From Spirosoma sp. SC4-14 (GTDB lineage: Bacteria; Bacteroidota; Bacteroidia; Cytophagales; Spirosomataceae), in assembly GCF_037201965.1 (NCBI RefSeq), contig NZ_CP147518.1, forward strand, positions 7,371,001 to 7,435,000: DNA of 64,000 nucleotides, read 5' to 3'. Shown here piece by piece: positions 49,860 through 57,641 of this stretch (position 1 is its first letter; each line of letters opens with the position of its first letter). The notes below the pieces were generated by a model. The model was not told the DNA's origin. It saw only the letters and a list, made by a program, of their open reading frames with translations, and searched no databases. The position numbers and the translations under genes are program-made.

Positions 49860-49991
49860 AGTGGCAATATGAATCACTATGCCAAAAATAAATGAGTAAA
49901 AGTCCCTAGTCTCCTTTTTTTCGTCGAACGGCAATTGGTCATGACGAACTGTGTTTTAGTTAGTCGTAGCAACCCGTTGCAGACTTTGGAG

Positions 49992-52181
49992 TTAAACCGT
50001 AGGCGATGGTGCCATGTCTGACGAGGTGGGCAGAATAAAAATAAACGTAGTACCTTCGCTAGTCCCCGAATGGACCTCATAACGGCCCCGAATTGCATCC
50101 ATGCGGGCTTGTATATTCCGTAATCCCATTCCGGTAGCATCGGCCGGGTCCATTCCGCAACCATTATCTTTTACGATCATATTCAGCTCATTTGCGAAAC
50201 GGCGAAAGATGATGTCGGCTTCGGTGGCTTCGGAATGACGCAGGATATTACTGCACAGTTCGATACAGATCGAGTAGAGATTGAACTCCGTAGTTTTATC
50301 TAAGCGGGGCAATTGTTCCTTATCGAGCCGAAACGTAATTTTCTGCGATAGGTTGAGTTTGTTAACTAATCGGGTAAGCGCTTCTGAGAGTCCCTGCTTT
50401 TCCAGCTCGTCGGGTTGAAGGTTGTGCGACAGATACCGAACTTCGGCAAAAGCTTCTTTGGTCATTCCTAACAGGTTGCGGTATATCTGCTGCTCTCGCT
50501 CTGGCATCTGGGTTGGGTTCAGAGCCGACAGGCTAACCTTGATGGCGGCCAATAATCCCCCAAGGCTGTCGTGCAGATCGGCAGCCATACGTTTTCGCTC
50601 CAGCGTTTGCCCCCGCAATAAGGCTTCTTCAATTTCACGATTCTTAGCCCGAAGCTGGTCATTGGCTAATTTCAGCTCAGCCGTTCGCTCTGCAACTTTA
50701 TCTTCCAAGCCGCGATTAAGCTCTTCAATTTCCTGCTTTTGGCGAGCAATCAATCGATTTTTTCGATAATAGACAGCCACAAATACCAGCAGCATGATTA
50801 GGCCGCATACCAGAAACAATCGCATCAGCGATTCCTGCTCAATGGTATGGCTAAGCGATTCGATACGGGCTCGCTGTTCAAGGCGACTGCGCTGCGAATC
50901 GGCCCGCAGGCGCTCGGTTTCGATACGCTGTCGAAGCTGATTCATCCGACTTTCGCCTTCAATTTGTTCCCGTTCGGCTTCAGCCCTGAGCCGGGCAATT
51001 TCGGCCTGCCGACGAACATCCATCAACTGACGCTGCTGAATAAGTTCCCGTTTTTCGGCTTCTTCACGAACGAGTCGAATAGCATATTCATTTTGTAAGG
51101 CAAGCGTTTCTTCAACTCGTTTCTGTTTGTTGAGGCTGTCTTTAAACATGTTAAATTCCTCAAACTGCTCCAGTGCTTTCTGCGTTTGCCCGTCTGTTCG
51201 GTAGGCACGATAGAGCGCATGACTGGCCATTTGTCTAATTCTGAGGTTATCCTGCTGCCGGGCCACTTCCATTGCACGTTCGCCATAGGATATTGCCAAA
51301 GCCGAATTTCCTGTCTGAGCATGACACTCTGCCAGCCGGGCCCACACCGACGCCTGCCCTACCGAACTGTTCAGTTGCTTCCATCCGGCAAGCGCTTCGT
51401 CATAGTAGAGAATTGCTTTGCCGGGTTGTTGGCGCATATTATAAAAATCTCCGAGTCGCTCGTCGGCATAGATAATATTGGTCAGCGAGGTGGTTTCCCG
51501 TGTTAATCGGCGGCTTTCTTCGAACTGTCCTCTGGCGGCATCAAATTTTTGCTGTCGTTCATACACTTCACCAATCTGAGAGACGGCCTGGGCCATCAAG
51601 AGCTTTTGGTTCTGCCTGGAAACAAGCGTATTTAAGGGAAGCAGATCTAATGAGCTCTGATAGCTCTGCAAAGCTTTAGGGTAGTCGCGCAGTAAAACAT
51701 AAATATCGCCCATATTCATCTGCACTTGCCACAAAGGTGAACTTGCCCTGGGTAAACCAGCACAGAGTATTGATGCCTGCTGATTAATTTGTAAGGCCTT
51801 AGGGTAATCGTTTTTCTGTACCCGGTAGAAATACTCTTCCAGCATCAGGCCCCGGACCTGGTAGAGTGGATTATGCAGTTGTTGCGCTACCTGTACGAGT
51901 TTACCTGCGTAATAATGGCTACTGTCGGTCTTGTTATTTCGCCATTGCTTAAACACAATTGCCAGATACCGTAAACCTTCCAGCCGAATTGTATCATTCC
52001 GTGATGTATGTGCTAATCGGTCTGATAGCCGTAGATACTGATGCCCCAGCAAACGCAAACTGTCCATATAACGGACATCGCTTCTTCGGTCAAAATTGAT
52101 CTCAGGTAATACGGGGAGCGTTTGCGCTTGACAAAGCCCAATCCCGCAGAACAGAATGATCAAAATTGTCAGACTTCTCAT
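49992..52181 (-). CDS. TPR-containing sensor histidine kinase (HisKA_3 type)
   Basis: 729 residues. A signal peptide (MRSLTILIILFCGIGLCQA) is followed by tetratricopeptide repeats in the periplasm (about 60-340), a long coiled coil (about 350-445), one transmembrane segment (MRLFLVCGLIMLLVFVAVYY, near 460) and a second coiled coil. Then come a HisKA_3 domain with the phospho-histidine in KRMAADLHDSLGGLLAAIK and a HATPase_c domain (NILRHSEATEADI, VKDNGCGMDPADATGMGLRN). NarL-type regulators usually partner such kinases, but none is encoded next to it. Confidence 0.92.
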   Translation of the reverse strand: MRSLTILIILFCGIGLCQAQTLPVLPEINFDRRSDVRYMDSLRLLGHQYLRLSDRLAHTSRNDTIRLEGLRYLAIVFKQWRNNKTDSSHYYAGKLVQVAQQLHNPLYQVRGLMLEEYFYRVQKNDYPKALQINQQASILCAGLPRASSPLWQVQMNMGDIYVLLRDYPKALQSYQSSLDLLPLNTLVSRQNQKLLMAQAVSQIGEVYERQQKFDAARGQFEESRRLTRETTSLTNIIYADERLGDFYNMRQQPGKAILYYDEALAGWKQLNSSVGQASVWARLAECHAQTGNSALAISYGERAMEVARQQDNLRIRQMASHALYRAYRTDGQTQKALEQFEEFNMFKDSLNKQKRVEETLALQNEYAIRLVREEAEKRELIQQRQLMDVRRQAEIARLRAEAEREQIEGESRMNQLRQRIETERLRADSQRSRLEQRARIESLSHTIEQESLMRLFLVCGLIMLLVFVAVYYRKNRLIARQKQEIEELNRGLEDKVAERTAELKLANDQLRAKNREIEEALLRGQTLERKRMAADLHDSLGGLLAAIKVSLSALNPTQMPEREQQIYRNLLGMTKEAFAEVRYLSHNLQPDELEKQGLSEALTRLVNKLNLSQKITFRLDKEQLPRLDKTTEFNLYSICIELCSNILRHSEATEADIIFRRFANELNMIVKDNGCGMDPADATGMGLRNIQARMDAIRGRYEVHSGTSEGTTFIFILPTSSDMAPSPTV

Positions 52182-52658
52182 GAGTAGTTACTCAACCAGG
52201 GTAATCTTCAATACGGGTGTTAAAAGTAAATACTAAAAGCAGATAATCAAGATCTTACCGCAAAAAACTTGTATTTCTGTAGAGCTTAATATGATTAACG
52301 ACCCTCTTTTGATCATTTTCGTTTATTACCGATAAATAAATATCCAATCTTTTTTCATAGAGCCTTTAAACATTTTCCCCTCTGGGCGAATCTATACATT
52401 GCTTTCCTTCGTAAATACAAAGTTTTCTTTGAATAAACTCTTTCCATCAGAAAGCCTCTTAAACAAAAAACCTGGATGTAAGTGGTAGAATTTTCCAAAT
52501 ATTAAGGAGCGTTTGGCAAATTTTTTGCATTATTCATTTGCAAATGAGCGTCTAAAGGCTTTACTTTGATACTCTCATTATCTGGATTTATAAAAAAACA
52601 TAACCCCCACACACACTATCGGAACACAGCTCTACGTTACCTAATTGTCTTACTGAAA
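52182..52658. other. Divergent promoter region between kinase and sigma factor genes
   Basis: 477 bp. The sigma frame is open back to an ATG at 52566, but residues before 52659 look noncoding. I see no strong hairpin or RNA gene. Confidence 0.5.
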
Positions 52659-53258
52659 ATGGAAAAAGCCCAGGTAAACGACAGTGAGTTGATTTCCCTG
52701 TATATCCGTGGTAATGAAAAAGCCTTTGCAAAATTAGTGCAGCGGCACAAATCGAAGATTTACACGACTATCTATCTGATTGTCAAAGATCAATATGTAG
52801 CCGAAGACCTGATGCAGGACACCTTTATTAAAGCTGTGGACACGCTCAAGTCGGGTAAATACAACGAGGAAGGCAAATTTCTACCCTGGATTATCCGAAT
52901 CGCTCATAACTTGGCCATTGACTATTTCCGAAAAGATAAACGCTACCCCAGTGTGGTGTTTGAAGACGGAAGCAGTGTGTTCAACACGCTTGAGTTTGCA
53001 GAGGATTCGATAGAATCACTACAGATTCGCCAGGAAACACACGAGCATTTGCGTGAGTTGATTCAGCGATTGCCCGAACAACAACGTCAGGTGCTCATAA
53101 TGCGGCACTACGAGGAAATGAGTTTCCAGGAGATTGCCGATGCAACCGGCGTCAGCATTAACACAGCATTGGGACGTATGCGGTATGCGCTAATTAACCT
53201 GCGCAAACAACTGAGCAAACGTTCGCTGAGTTATGATAAAAACATTTACCCAAGATGA
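52659..53258 (+). CDS. RNA polymerase sigma-70 (ECF) factor
   Basis: 199 residues from the ATG at 52659 (MEKAQVNDSELISLYIRGNE), the typical start of this group. Region 2 includes YVAEDLMQDTFIKAVDTL and FLPWIIRIAHNLAIDYFRKD. Region 4 is LPEQQRQVLIMRHYEEMSFQ with the helix EIADATGVSINTALGRMRYA. The last 26 bp overlap the next ORF, so the two are translationally coupled. Its regulon is unknown. Confidence 0.92.
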   Translation: MEKAQVNDSELISLYIRGNEKAFAKLVQRHKSKIYTTIYLIVKDQYVAEDLMQDTFIKAVDTLKSGKYNEEGKFLPWIIRIAHNLAIDYFRKDKRYPSVVFEDGSSVFNTLEFAEDSIESLQIRQETHEHLRELIQRLPEQQRQVLIMRHYEEMSFQEIADATGVSINTALGRMRYALINLRKQLSKRSLSYDKNIYPR

Positions 53259-53484
53259 TGTAATCCGGTATGTCTATGAGGAGACCTCAGCCGAGGAAAA
53301 TCTTCTCATTGAAGACGCCATGATGTCGGAACCGGAACTGATGACGTTCTTTCTGGAAGCTCTCGAATTGCGGGCTTTGATGAATAAGATTGAACGACAG
53401 CCCCGCGAAAGCACGGTTCAGGCTATTCTCACTTACTCCAAACATCATTCAACCAGCCCACCAAAGCGGTTACGTCATTCGTAG
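53233..53484 (+). CDS. Small acidic protein coupled to the sigma factor
   Basis: 83 residues overlapping the 3' end of the sigma gene in another frame. The sequence FTQDDVIRYVYEETSAEENL resembles the N-terminal part of Bacteroidota anti-sigma-like proteins, but there is no zinc-binding motif and no membrane segment. The tail is basic (SPPKRLRHS). It may modulate the sigma factor, inferred from the overlap. A hairpin terminator follows. Confidence 0.65.
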   Translation: MIKTFTQDDVIRYVYEETSAEENLLIEDAMMSEPELMTFFLEALELRALMNKIERQPRESTVQAILTYSKHHSTSPPKRLRHS

Positions 53485-53519
53485 CAGGCGGGTGGGTTTT
53501 GTTGTGTTCAAGGCATTGA

Positions 53520-53570
53520 GCATCAGATGCTGGATAGAGTCCTTCTGACTTTCTATCCAGCGTCTGATGC
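53520..53570 (+). terminator. Hairpin after the sigma operon
   Basis: GCATCAGATGCTGGATAG (53520-53537) pairs with 53553-53570 with one mismatch; the loop is 15 nt. No T-tract follows. Confidence 0.7.
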
Positions 53571-53582
53571 TGAACGTCCAGT

Positions 53583-54233
53583 ATGTCTATGCAAAAGAAA
53601 GAACGCTTTAGGCGGTTTCTCGACTACTTCACGGAGCATTACCCCGAACCCAAAACAGAATTGACCTTTGGCAATCCGTACGAATTGCTGGTTGCAGTTA
53701 TTTTATCAGCCCAATGCACTGATAAACGCATAAATCAAATTACGCCTGCCCTATTTGCTCGATTTCCAGAACCCGAATCGCTGGCAGCCGCGTCAGTTGA
53801 GGAGGTATTCACCTACATTCGTAGCGTATCGTATCCTAACAACAAGGCAAAACACCTGGTTGGCATGGCAAAAGCGCTTATGGAACGATTTGGCGGAGAA
53901 ATTCCAGGAACGGTCGAGGAATTACAAACTCTGCCGGGTGTAGGCCGAAAAACCGCACACGTAATTCTGTCGGTCGTTTTTAACGAGCCCACAATGGCGG
54001 TCGATACTCATGTATTTCGAGTATCGCATCGGCTTGGCTTAGCGCCCTTAACAGCAACAACACCACTGGCTGTCGAAAAAGCATTGATGGCGTATATTCC
54101 CAGGCAATATGTCCCAAAAGCTCATCACTGGCTCATTCTGCACGGCCGCTATGTGTGTCTGGCCCGCGCCCCTAAGTGCGAGGTCTGTGCCTTAACAGAT
54201 TTTTGTAAGTATTATCAGAAGCGGGATTTATAG
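53583..54233 (+). CDS. nth: Endonuclease III (DNA glycosylase/AP lyase)
   Basis: Base-excision repair enzyme removing oxidised pyrimidines and cutting at abasic sites. 216 residues. The helix-hairpin-helix LPGVGRKTAHVILSVVFN contains the catalytic lysine, the catalytic aspartate lies in MAVDTHVFRVSHRLG, and four cysteines (C-x6-C-x2-C-x5-C in CLARAPKCEVCALTDFC) bind a 4Fe-4S cluster. The start may be this ATG or one two codons later. Confidence 0.96.
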   Translation: MSMQKKERFRRFLDYFTEHYPEPKTELTFGNPYELLVAVILSAQCTDKRINQITPALFARFPEPESLAAASVEEVFTYIRSVSYPNNKAKHLVGMAKALMERFGGEIPGTVEELQTLPGVGRKTAHVILSVVFNEPTMAVDTHVFRVSHRLGLAPLTATTPLAVEKALMAYIPRQYVPKAHHWLILHGRYVCLARAPKCEVCALTDFCKYYQKRDL

Positions 54234-54331
54234 GATGGGTTGGAACTGGCGTTGCTTTTATTTTCGCTTCATTGAACCGCTTTCAAACAAATCAACGTCT
54301 GTCCGATAGATCCTATAAACCCCGGCCTGGT

Positions 54332-54751
54332 TTAATACTGCTCGGTTGTAGCGAAGAAGAAACTTCCCTCAATCTGAGCATTTTCGTCCGAGTCAGAGCC
54401 ATGAATAGCATTGGCTTCGATCGACTTGGCATACAATTTGCGAATGGTGCCTTCTTCAGCCTGAGCTGGATTAGTAGCGCCGATTAGCTTACGGAAATCA
54501 GCTACTGCATTGTCTTTCTCCAGAATCATTGGCACAATCGGCCCCGACGACATATACGTCCTTAAGTCATTATAGAATGGCCGATCGCGATGAACAGCAT
54601 AGAACTGTCCGGCCCGTTCGGGCGTCAGTTGCGTTTTTTTGATTGCAACGATGCGAAAACCCGCTTCCTCAATCATTTTAATAATTGCTCCGGTATGCCC
54701 ATCTTCTACAGCATCGGGCTTAATCATGGTGAACGTTTGGTTCGTAGCCAT
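54332..54751 (-). CDS. ndk: Nucleoside diphosphate kinase
   Basis: Balances NTP and dNTP pools by phosphate transfer through a histidine. 139 residues from the ATG at 54751 (MATNQTFTMIKPDAVEDG). Motifs: TMIKPDAV, RPFYNDLRTYMSSGPIVPMI and the active-site histidine in EANAIHGSDSDENA. The frame extends 14 codons upstream without reason to use them. Divergent from nrnA. Confidence 0.97.
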   Translation of the reverse strand: MATNQTFTMIKPDAVEDGHTGAIIKMIEEAGFRIVAIKKTQLTPERAGQFYAVHRDRPFYNDLRTYMSSGPIVPMILEKDNAVADFRKLIGATNPAQAEEGTIRKLYAKSIEANAIHGSDSDENAQIEGSFFFATTEQY

Positions 54752-54884
54752 CGGGGATTCTATCCAAATTTTATTTGGCGCAAAGGTAAGCACTTTCGCC
54801 GAAATGCCACGTCAGTTTAAAACCCCGCTGGTATCCAAATTATTCGTATTTTTGAGCTTCGATTACAGCTACGGCTGTTTATGT

Positions 54885-55901
54885 ATGCAAGACATTGAAG
54901 CGATTGGCGCAGCGATCGAACAACCAAAAACTGTGCTGATTACCACTCACCAGAATCCCGATGCCGATGCGATGGGATCATCGCTCGGCCTGGCTGGATA
55001 TCTCCGAAAAAAAGGCCATCGGGTAACCGTTGTTACACCAACTGACTATGGGCAAAACCTGCATTGGATGTCAGGCAACGACGAAGTTATTGCCTTCGAC
55101 GAAAAAGTTCGGGTGCAGGTCAGTCAACTGATGGAAGAGGCCGATCTGATTTTCTGTCTCGACTTTTCAAGCATCGACCGAATCCGCGATCTGGCTCCCA
55201 TGGTTCGGCAATCGCGGGCCCAAAAAGTTCTGATCGATCACCATCTCGAACCCGAATCCTTTGCCGATCTGATTTTCTGGGACCCCACTGCGGCCGCCAC
55301 TGCCGAGCTAATATTTAGGCTAATCGTCCAGTTAGGCGACAAAGCACTCATTGATGTTCCGGTTGCCGAATGCCTGTATGCTGGGCTAATGACCGATACG
55401 GGCTCGTTCCGGCATTCGAACACTACCGGCGCTGTGCATCGAATGGCTGCTGATCTGGTTGATCTGAATATCGACGTTAGTACCATTCATCGGCGCATTT
55501 TCGATAATGTATCCATCGATAAGTTACGGCTGCTGGGCTATATTCTTAACGAAAAGCTGAAAGTTCTTCCCGACTATAAGTTTGCCTATATTACCTTAAC
55601 CGATGGGGAGTTAAAGCGGTATCGGTCTAAAACTGGTGATACGGAAGGCATGGTTAACTATGCCCTTTCGGTGGAAGGGGTTGTTATGGCTGCCATTCTC
55701 ATCGATAGAAATGATGAAATCCGGATTTCGTTCCGATCGATCGGCGATTTTTCGGTGCGCGAACTAGCCAGCAAACACTTCGATGGTGGAGGCCATCGGA
55801 ATGCGGCCGGTGGTCGGTCGAAGTTAAGTTTGGCCGAAACCGAACAAAGACTACTCAATATATTACCCCAGTACCAGCAGCAGTTGCTGGAAACTGTTTA
55901 A
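54885..55901 (+). CDS. nrnA: DHH-family phosphoesterase (NrnA-like oligoribonuclease/pAp phosphatase)
   Basis: 338 residues from the ATG at 54885; the longer frame back to 54639 runs through ndk and is not real. The DHH domain has THQNPDADAMGSSLGLAGYL, LIFCLDFSSIDRI and VLIDHHLEPE, with the metal-binding residues. The DHHA1 domain ends in HFDGGGHRNAAGGRSKL. NrnA enzymes degrade very short RNAs and dephosphorylate pAp from sulfate assimilation; which activity dominates here is unknown. Confidence 0.9.
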   Translation: MQDIEAIGAAIEQPKTVLITTHQNPDADAMGSSLGLAGYLRKKGHRVTVVTPTDYGQNLHWMSGNDEVIAFDEKVRVQVSQLMEEADLIFCLDFSSIDRIRDLAPMVRQSRAQKVLIDHHLEPESFADLIFWDPTAAATAELIFRLIVQLGDKALIDVPVAECLYAGLMTDTGSFRHSNTTGAVHRMAADLVDLNIDVSTIHRRIFDNVSIDKLRLLGYILNEKLKVLPDYKFAYITLTDGELKRYRSKTGDTEGMVNYALSVEGVVMAAILIDRNDEIRISFRSIGDFSVRELASKHFDGGGHRNAAGGRSKLSLAETEQRLLNILPQYQQQLLETV

Positions 55902-55922
55902 ATGCCCGGTTTACCGTTTGTT

Positions 55923-55980
55923 GTTCGTAGTTAGAGCAAGCTGTAAACAGTAAAATGATAAACTACGAACTTATTTTTTT
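55923..55980 (+). terminator. Intrinsic terminator after nrnA
   Basis: GTTCGTAGTT (55923-55932) pairs with AACTACGAAC (55961-55970) across a 28-nt loop and is followed by TTATTTTTTT. Confidence 0.75.
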
Positions 55981-56002
55981 AGCATAAAACAACCATTTTC
56001 TC

Positions 56003-56920
56003 ATGTCTCTTAAACATTTCGGGAAAGCCGCCCTGATCGTCGCTATTGCAGCGGCTTGCGGTAAAAACCGCGTTCAGGTAACGGATAACGGCCTGAAGTA
56101 TCAGATCCACGAGCAAGCCGACAGCCCGCGTAAAGGAAAAGTTGGTGATATTTTAACCCTTCACCTGATACTACTCAACAGCAAAGATTCAGTTCTGCGC
56201 GACACCCATAAAGAAGGTGCTCCTTTTCAGATGCTGCTACAGGTTCCTCCCTTTAAAGGTAGCTACGAAGAAGGGCTTACTATGCTTGGCAAAGGCGATA
56301 GTGCTACGTTCTACGTTAGCGCCGATTCCTTGTTTACGCGGGCTATGCAACCTCTTCCTCCTGGTGTTCAGAAAGGGAGTGACATCGGCATTGCGGTTAA
56401 GGTGTTGAATGTGCAGTCGGAAGACGAGTATAAAAAAACGCAGGCAGCCGACTTTGAAAAACAGAAGGGTATCGACGCTAAAGTCATTGACGACTACGTG
56501 GCCAAACATGGCCTGACCGGAAAAGGGCAGAAAACCGAGTCGGGTGTTTATTATATTGTCACACAACCATCCAACGGGCCAGCTCCCAAACCGGGCGATA
56601 TTGTTAAAGTTCGTTATACAGGCAAATTGTTGAACGGAACGGTTTTCGATAGCTCCGAAAAAAGCCTCAATCCGCAAGCCAGTGGCGAACCCGTTCAGTT
56701 TCCAATTGGTGTAGGGCAGGTTATTCCGGGTTGGGAAGAAGGCGTAATGAAGATGCATAAAGGCGAAAAAGTTACCCTGATCATCCCCTCAACGCTGGCC
56801 TATGGCCCAAGAGCCAATCCAAAAATTCCGGCAAACTCAGTATTATTGTTCGATATTGAACTGGTCGACATTCAAAAAGGGCAGATGGGACAGCCCGGAA
56901 TGCCACAACCTGGCCGGTAA
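56003..56920 (+). CDS. FKBP-type peptidyl-prolyl isomerase lipoprotein, two domains
   Basis: 305 residues. The signal peptide ends at AAAC (Cys19), so it is a lipoprotein. Two FKBP-like domains: the first (about 40-135, GDILTLHLILLNSKDSVLRD, LTMLGKGDSATFYVSADSLF) lacks several active-site aromatics. The second (about 190-290) is canonical, with VRYTGKLLNGTVFDSSEKS, FPIGVGQVIPGWEEGVMKM and IPSTLAYGPRANPKIPANS. It probably assists folding of outer-membrane or secreted proteins. The C-terminus is Gly/Met/Pro-rich. Confidence 0.92.
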   Translation: MSLKHFGKAALIVAIAAACGKNRVQVTDNGLKYQIHEQADSPRKGKVGDILTLHLILLNSKDSVLRDTHKEGAPFQMLLQVPPFKGSYEEGLTMLGKGDSATFYVSADSLFTRAMQPLPPGVQKGSDIGIAVKVLNVQSEDEYKKTQAADFEKQKGIDAKVIDDYVAKHGLTGKGQKTESGVYYIVTQPSNGPAPKPGDIVKVRYTGKLLNGTVFDSSEKSLNPQASGEPVQFPIGVGQVIPGWEEGVMKMHKGEKVTLIIPSTLAYGPRANPKIPANSVLLFDIELVDIQKGQMGQPGMPQPGR

Positions 56921-56947
56921 ACTAATCTAGTTGCTTGCACTTCTTAT

Positions 56948-56985
56948 AAAGCCGTTCGTAGTTTTACCTCCGAACGGCTTTTCTT
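56948..56985 (+). terminator. Intrinsic terminator after the FKBP gene
   Basis: AAAGCCGTTCG (56948-56958) pairs with CGAACGGCTTT (56971-56981), followed by TCTTTTT. It ends just before the rdgB start. Confidence 0.88.
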
Positions 56986-56992
56986 TTTGCAT

Positions 56993-57571
56993 ATGGAACT
57001 TTGCTTCGCTACCAACAACCAACACAAATTAGCCGAAGTGTCGGCCTGGCTAGGAGATGCATTTCTCCTCAAAACCCTTAACGACATTGGCTGTAGGAAT
57101 GAACTCCCCGAAACAACAGGAACTATTCCGGGCAATTCGCGGCAAAAAGCCGAATATGTCTGGACTAATTATGGTGTTTCCTGTTTTGCCGACGACTCAG
57201 GTCTGGAAGTTTACGCTCTCAATGGCGAACCCGGTGTAGACAGTGCCCATTATTCGGGTAGCCGCAATGCAGAACAGAATATCCAGAAACTACTAACCAA
57301 TCTGGACGGCCAGACGAATCGAAAAGCTCGGTTCATCACCGTATTTACGCTGCTCCTGCACGGAATTGAGCATCAGTTTGAGGGCATTGTAGAAGGGCAA
57401 CTATTAACGGAAACTCGCGGAACCGGCGGCTTTGGCTACGACCCGCTGTTTTTACCGGATGGCTACGACCGTACATTTGCCGAAATGAGTATTGAAGAGA
57501 AAAATGCGATAAGCCATCGGTCAAGAGCACTAACAAAAATGGTTGCTTACTTAAAAGAGCAAATCAACTAG
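56993..57571 (+). CDS. rdgB: dITP/XTP pyrophosphatase (RdgB/HAM1 family)
   Basis: House-cleaning enzyme that hydrolyses non-canonical purine triphosphates. 192 residues from the ATG at 56993 (MELCFATNNQHKLAEV). Motifs: ATNNQHK, FADDSGLEVYALNGEPGVDS, GTGGFGYDPLFLPDGYDRTF and SHRSRAL. The terminator of the previous gene lies within 10 bp of the start, so its promoter must overlap that hairpin or read-through must occur. Confidence 0.95.
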   Translation: MELCFATNNQHKLAEVSAWLGDAFLLKTLNDIGCRNELPETTGTIPGNSRQKAEYVWTNYGVSCFADDSGLEVYALNGEPGVDSAHYSGSRNAEQNIQKLLTNLDGQTNRKARFITVFTLLLHGIEHQFEGIVEGQLLTETRGTGGFGYDPLFLPDGYDRTFAEMSIEEKNAISHRSRALTKMVAYLKEQIN

Positions 57572-57577
57572 AAATCG

Positions 57578-57630
57578 TTCTTCAAGCAAAAGCCCCGGCC
57601 AGTTATTGGCCGGGGCTTTTGCTTGAAGAA
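57578..57630. terminator. 24-bp perfect hairpin between rdgB and ppiD-like gene
   Basis: Arms 57578-57601 and 57607-57630 (core AAGCCCCGGCCA... see ends TTCTTCAAGC and GCTTGAAGAA) are exact complements with a 5-nt GTTAT loop, serving both convergent genes. Confidence 0.93.
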
Positions 57631-57641
57631 AAAATCAGGGC

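Noticed and set aside
54639..54884. Long N-terminal extension of the DHH phosphoesterase
   Set aside because: It is antisense to ndk and has no domain character; the ATG at 54885 begins the conserved fold.
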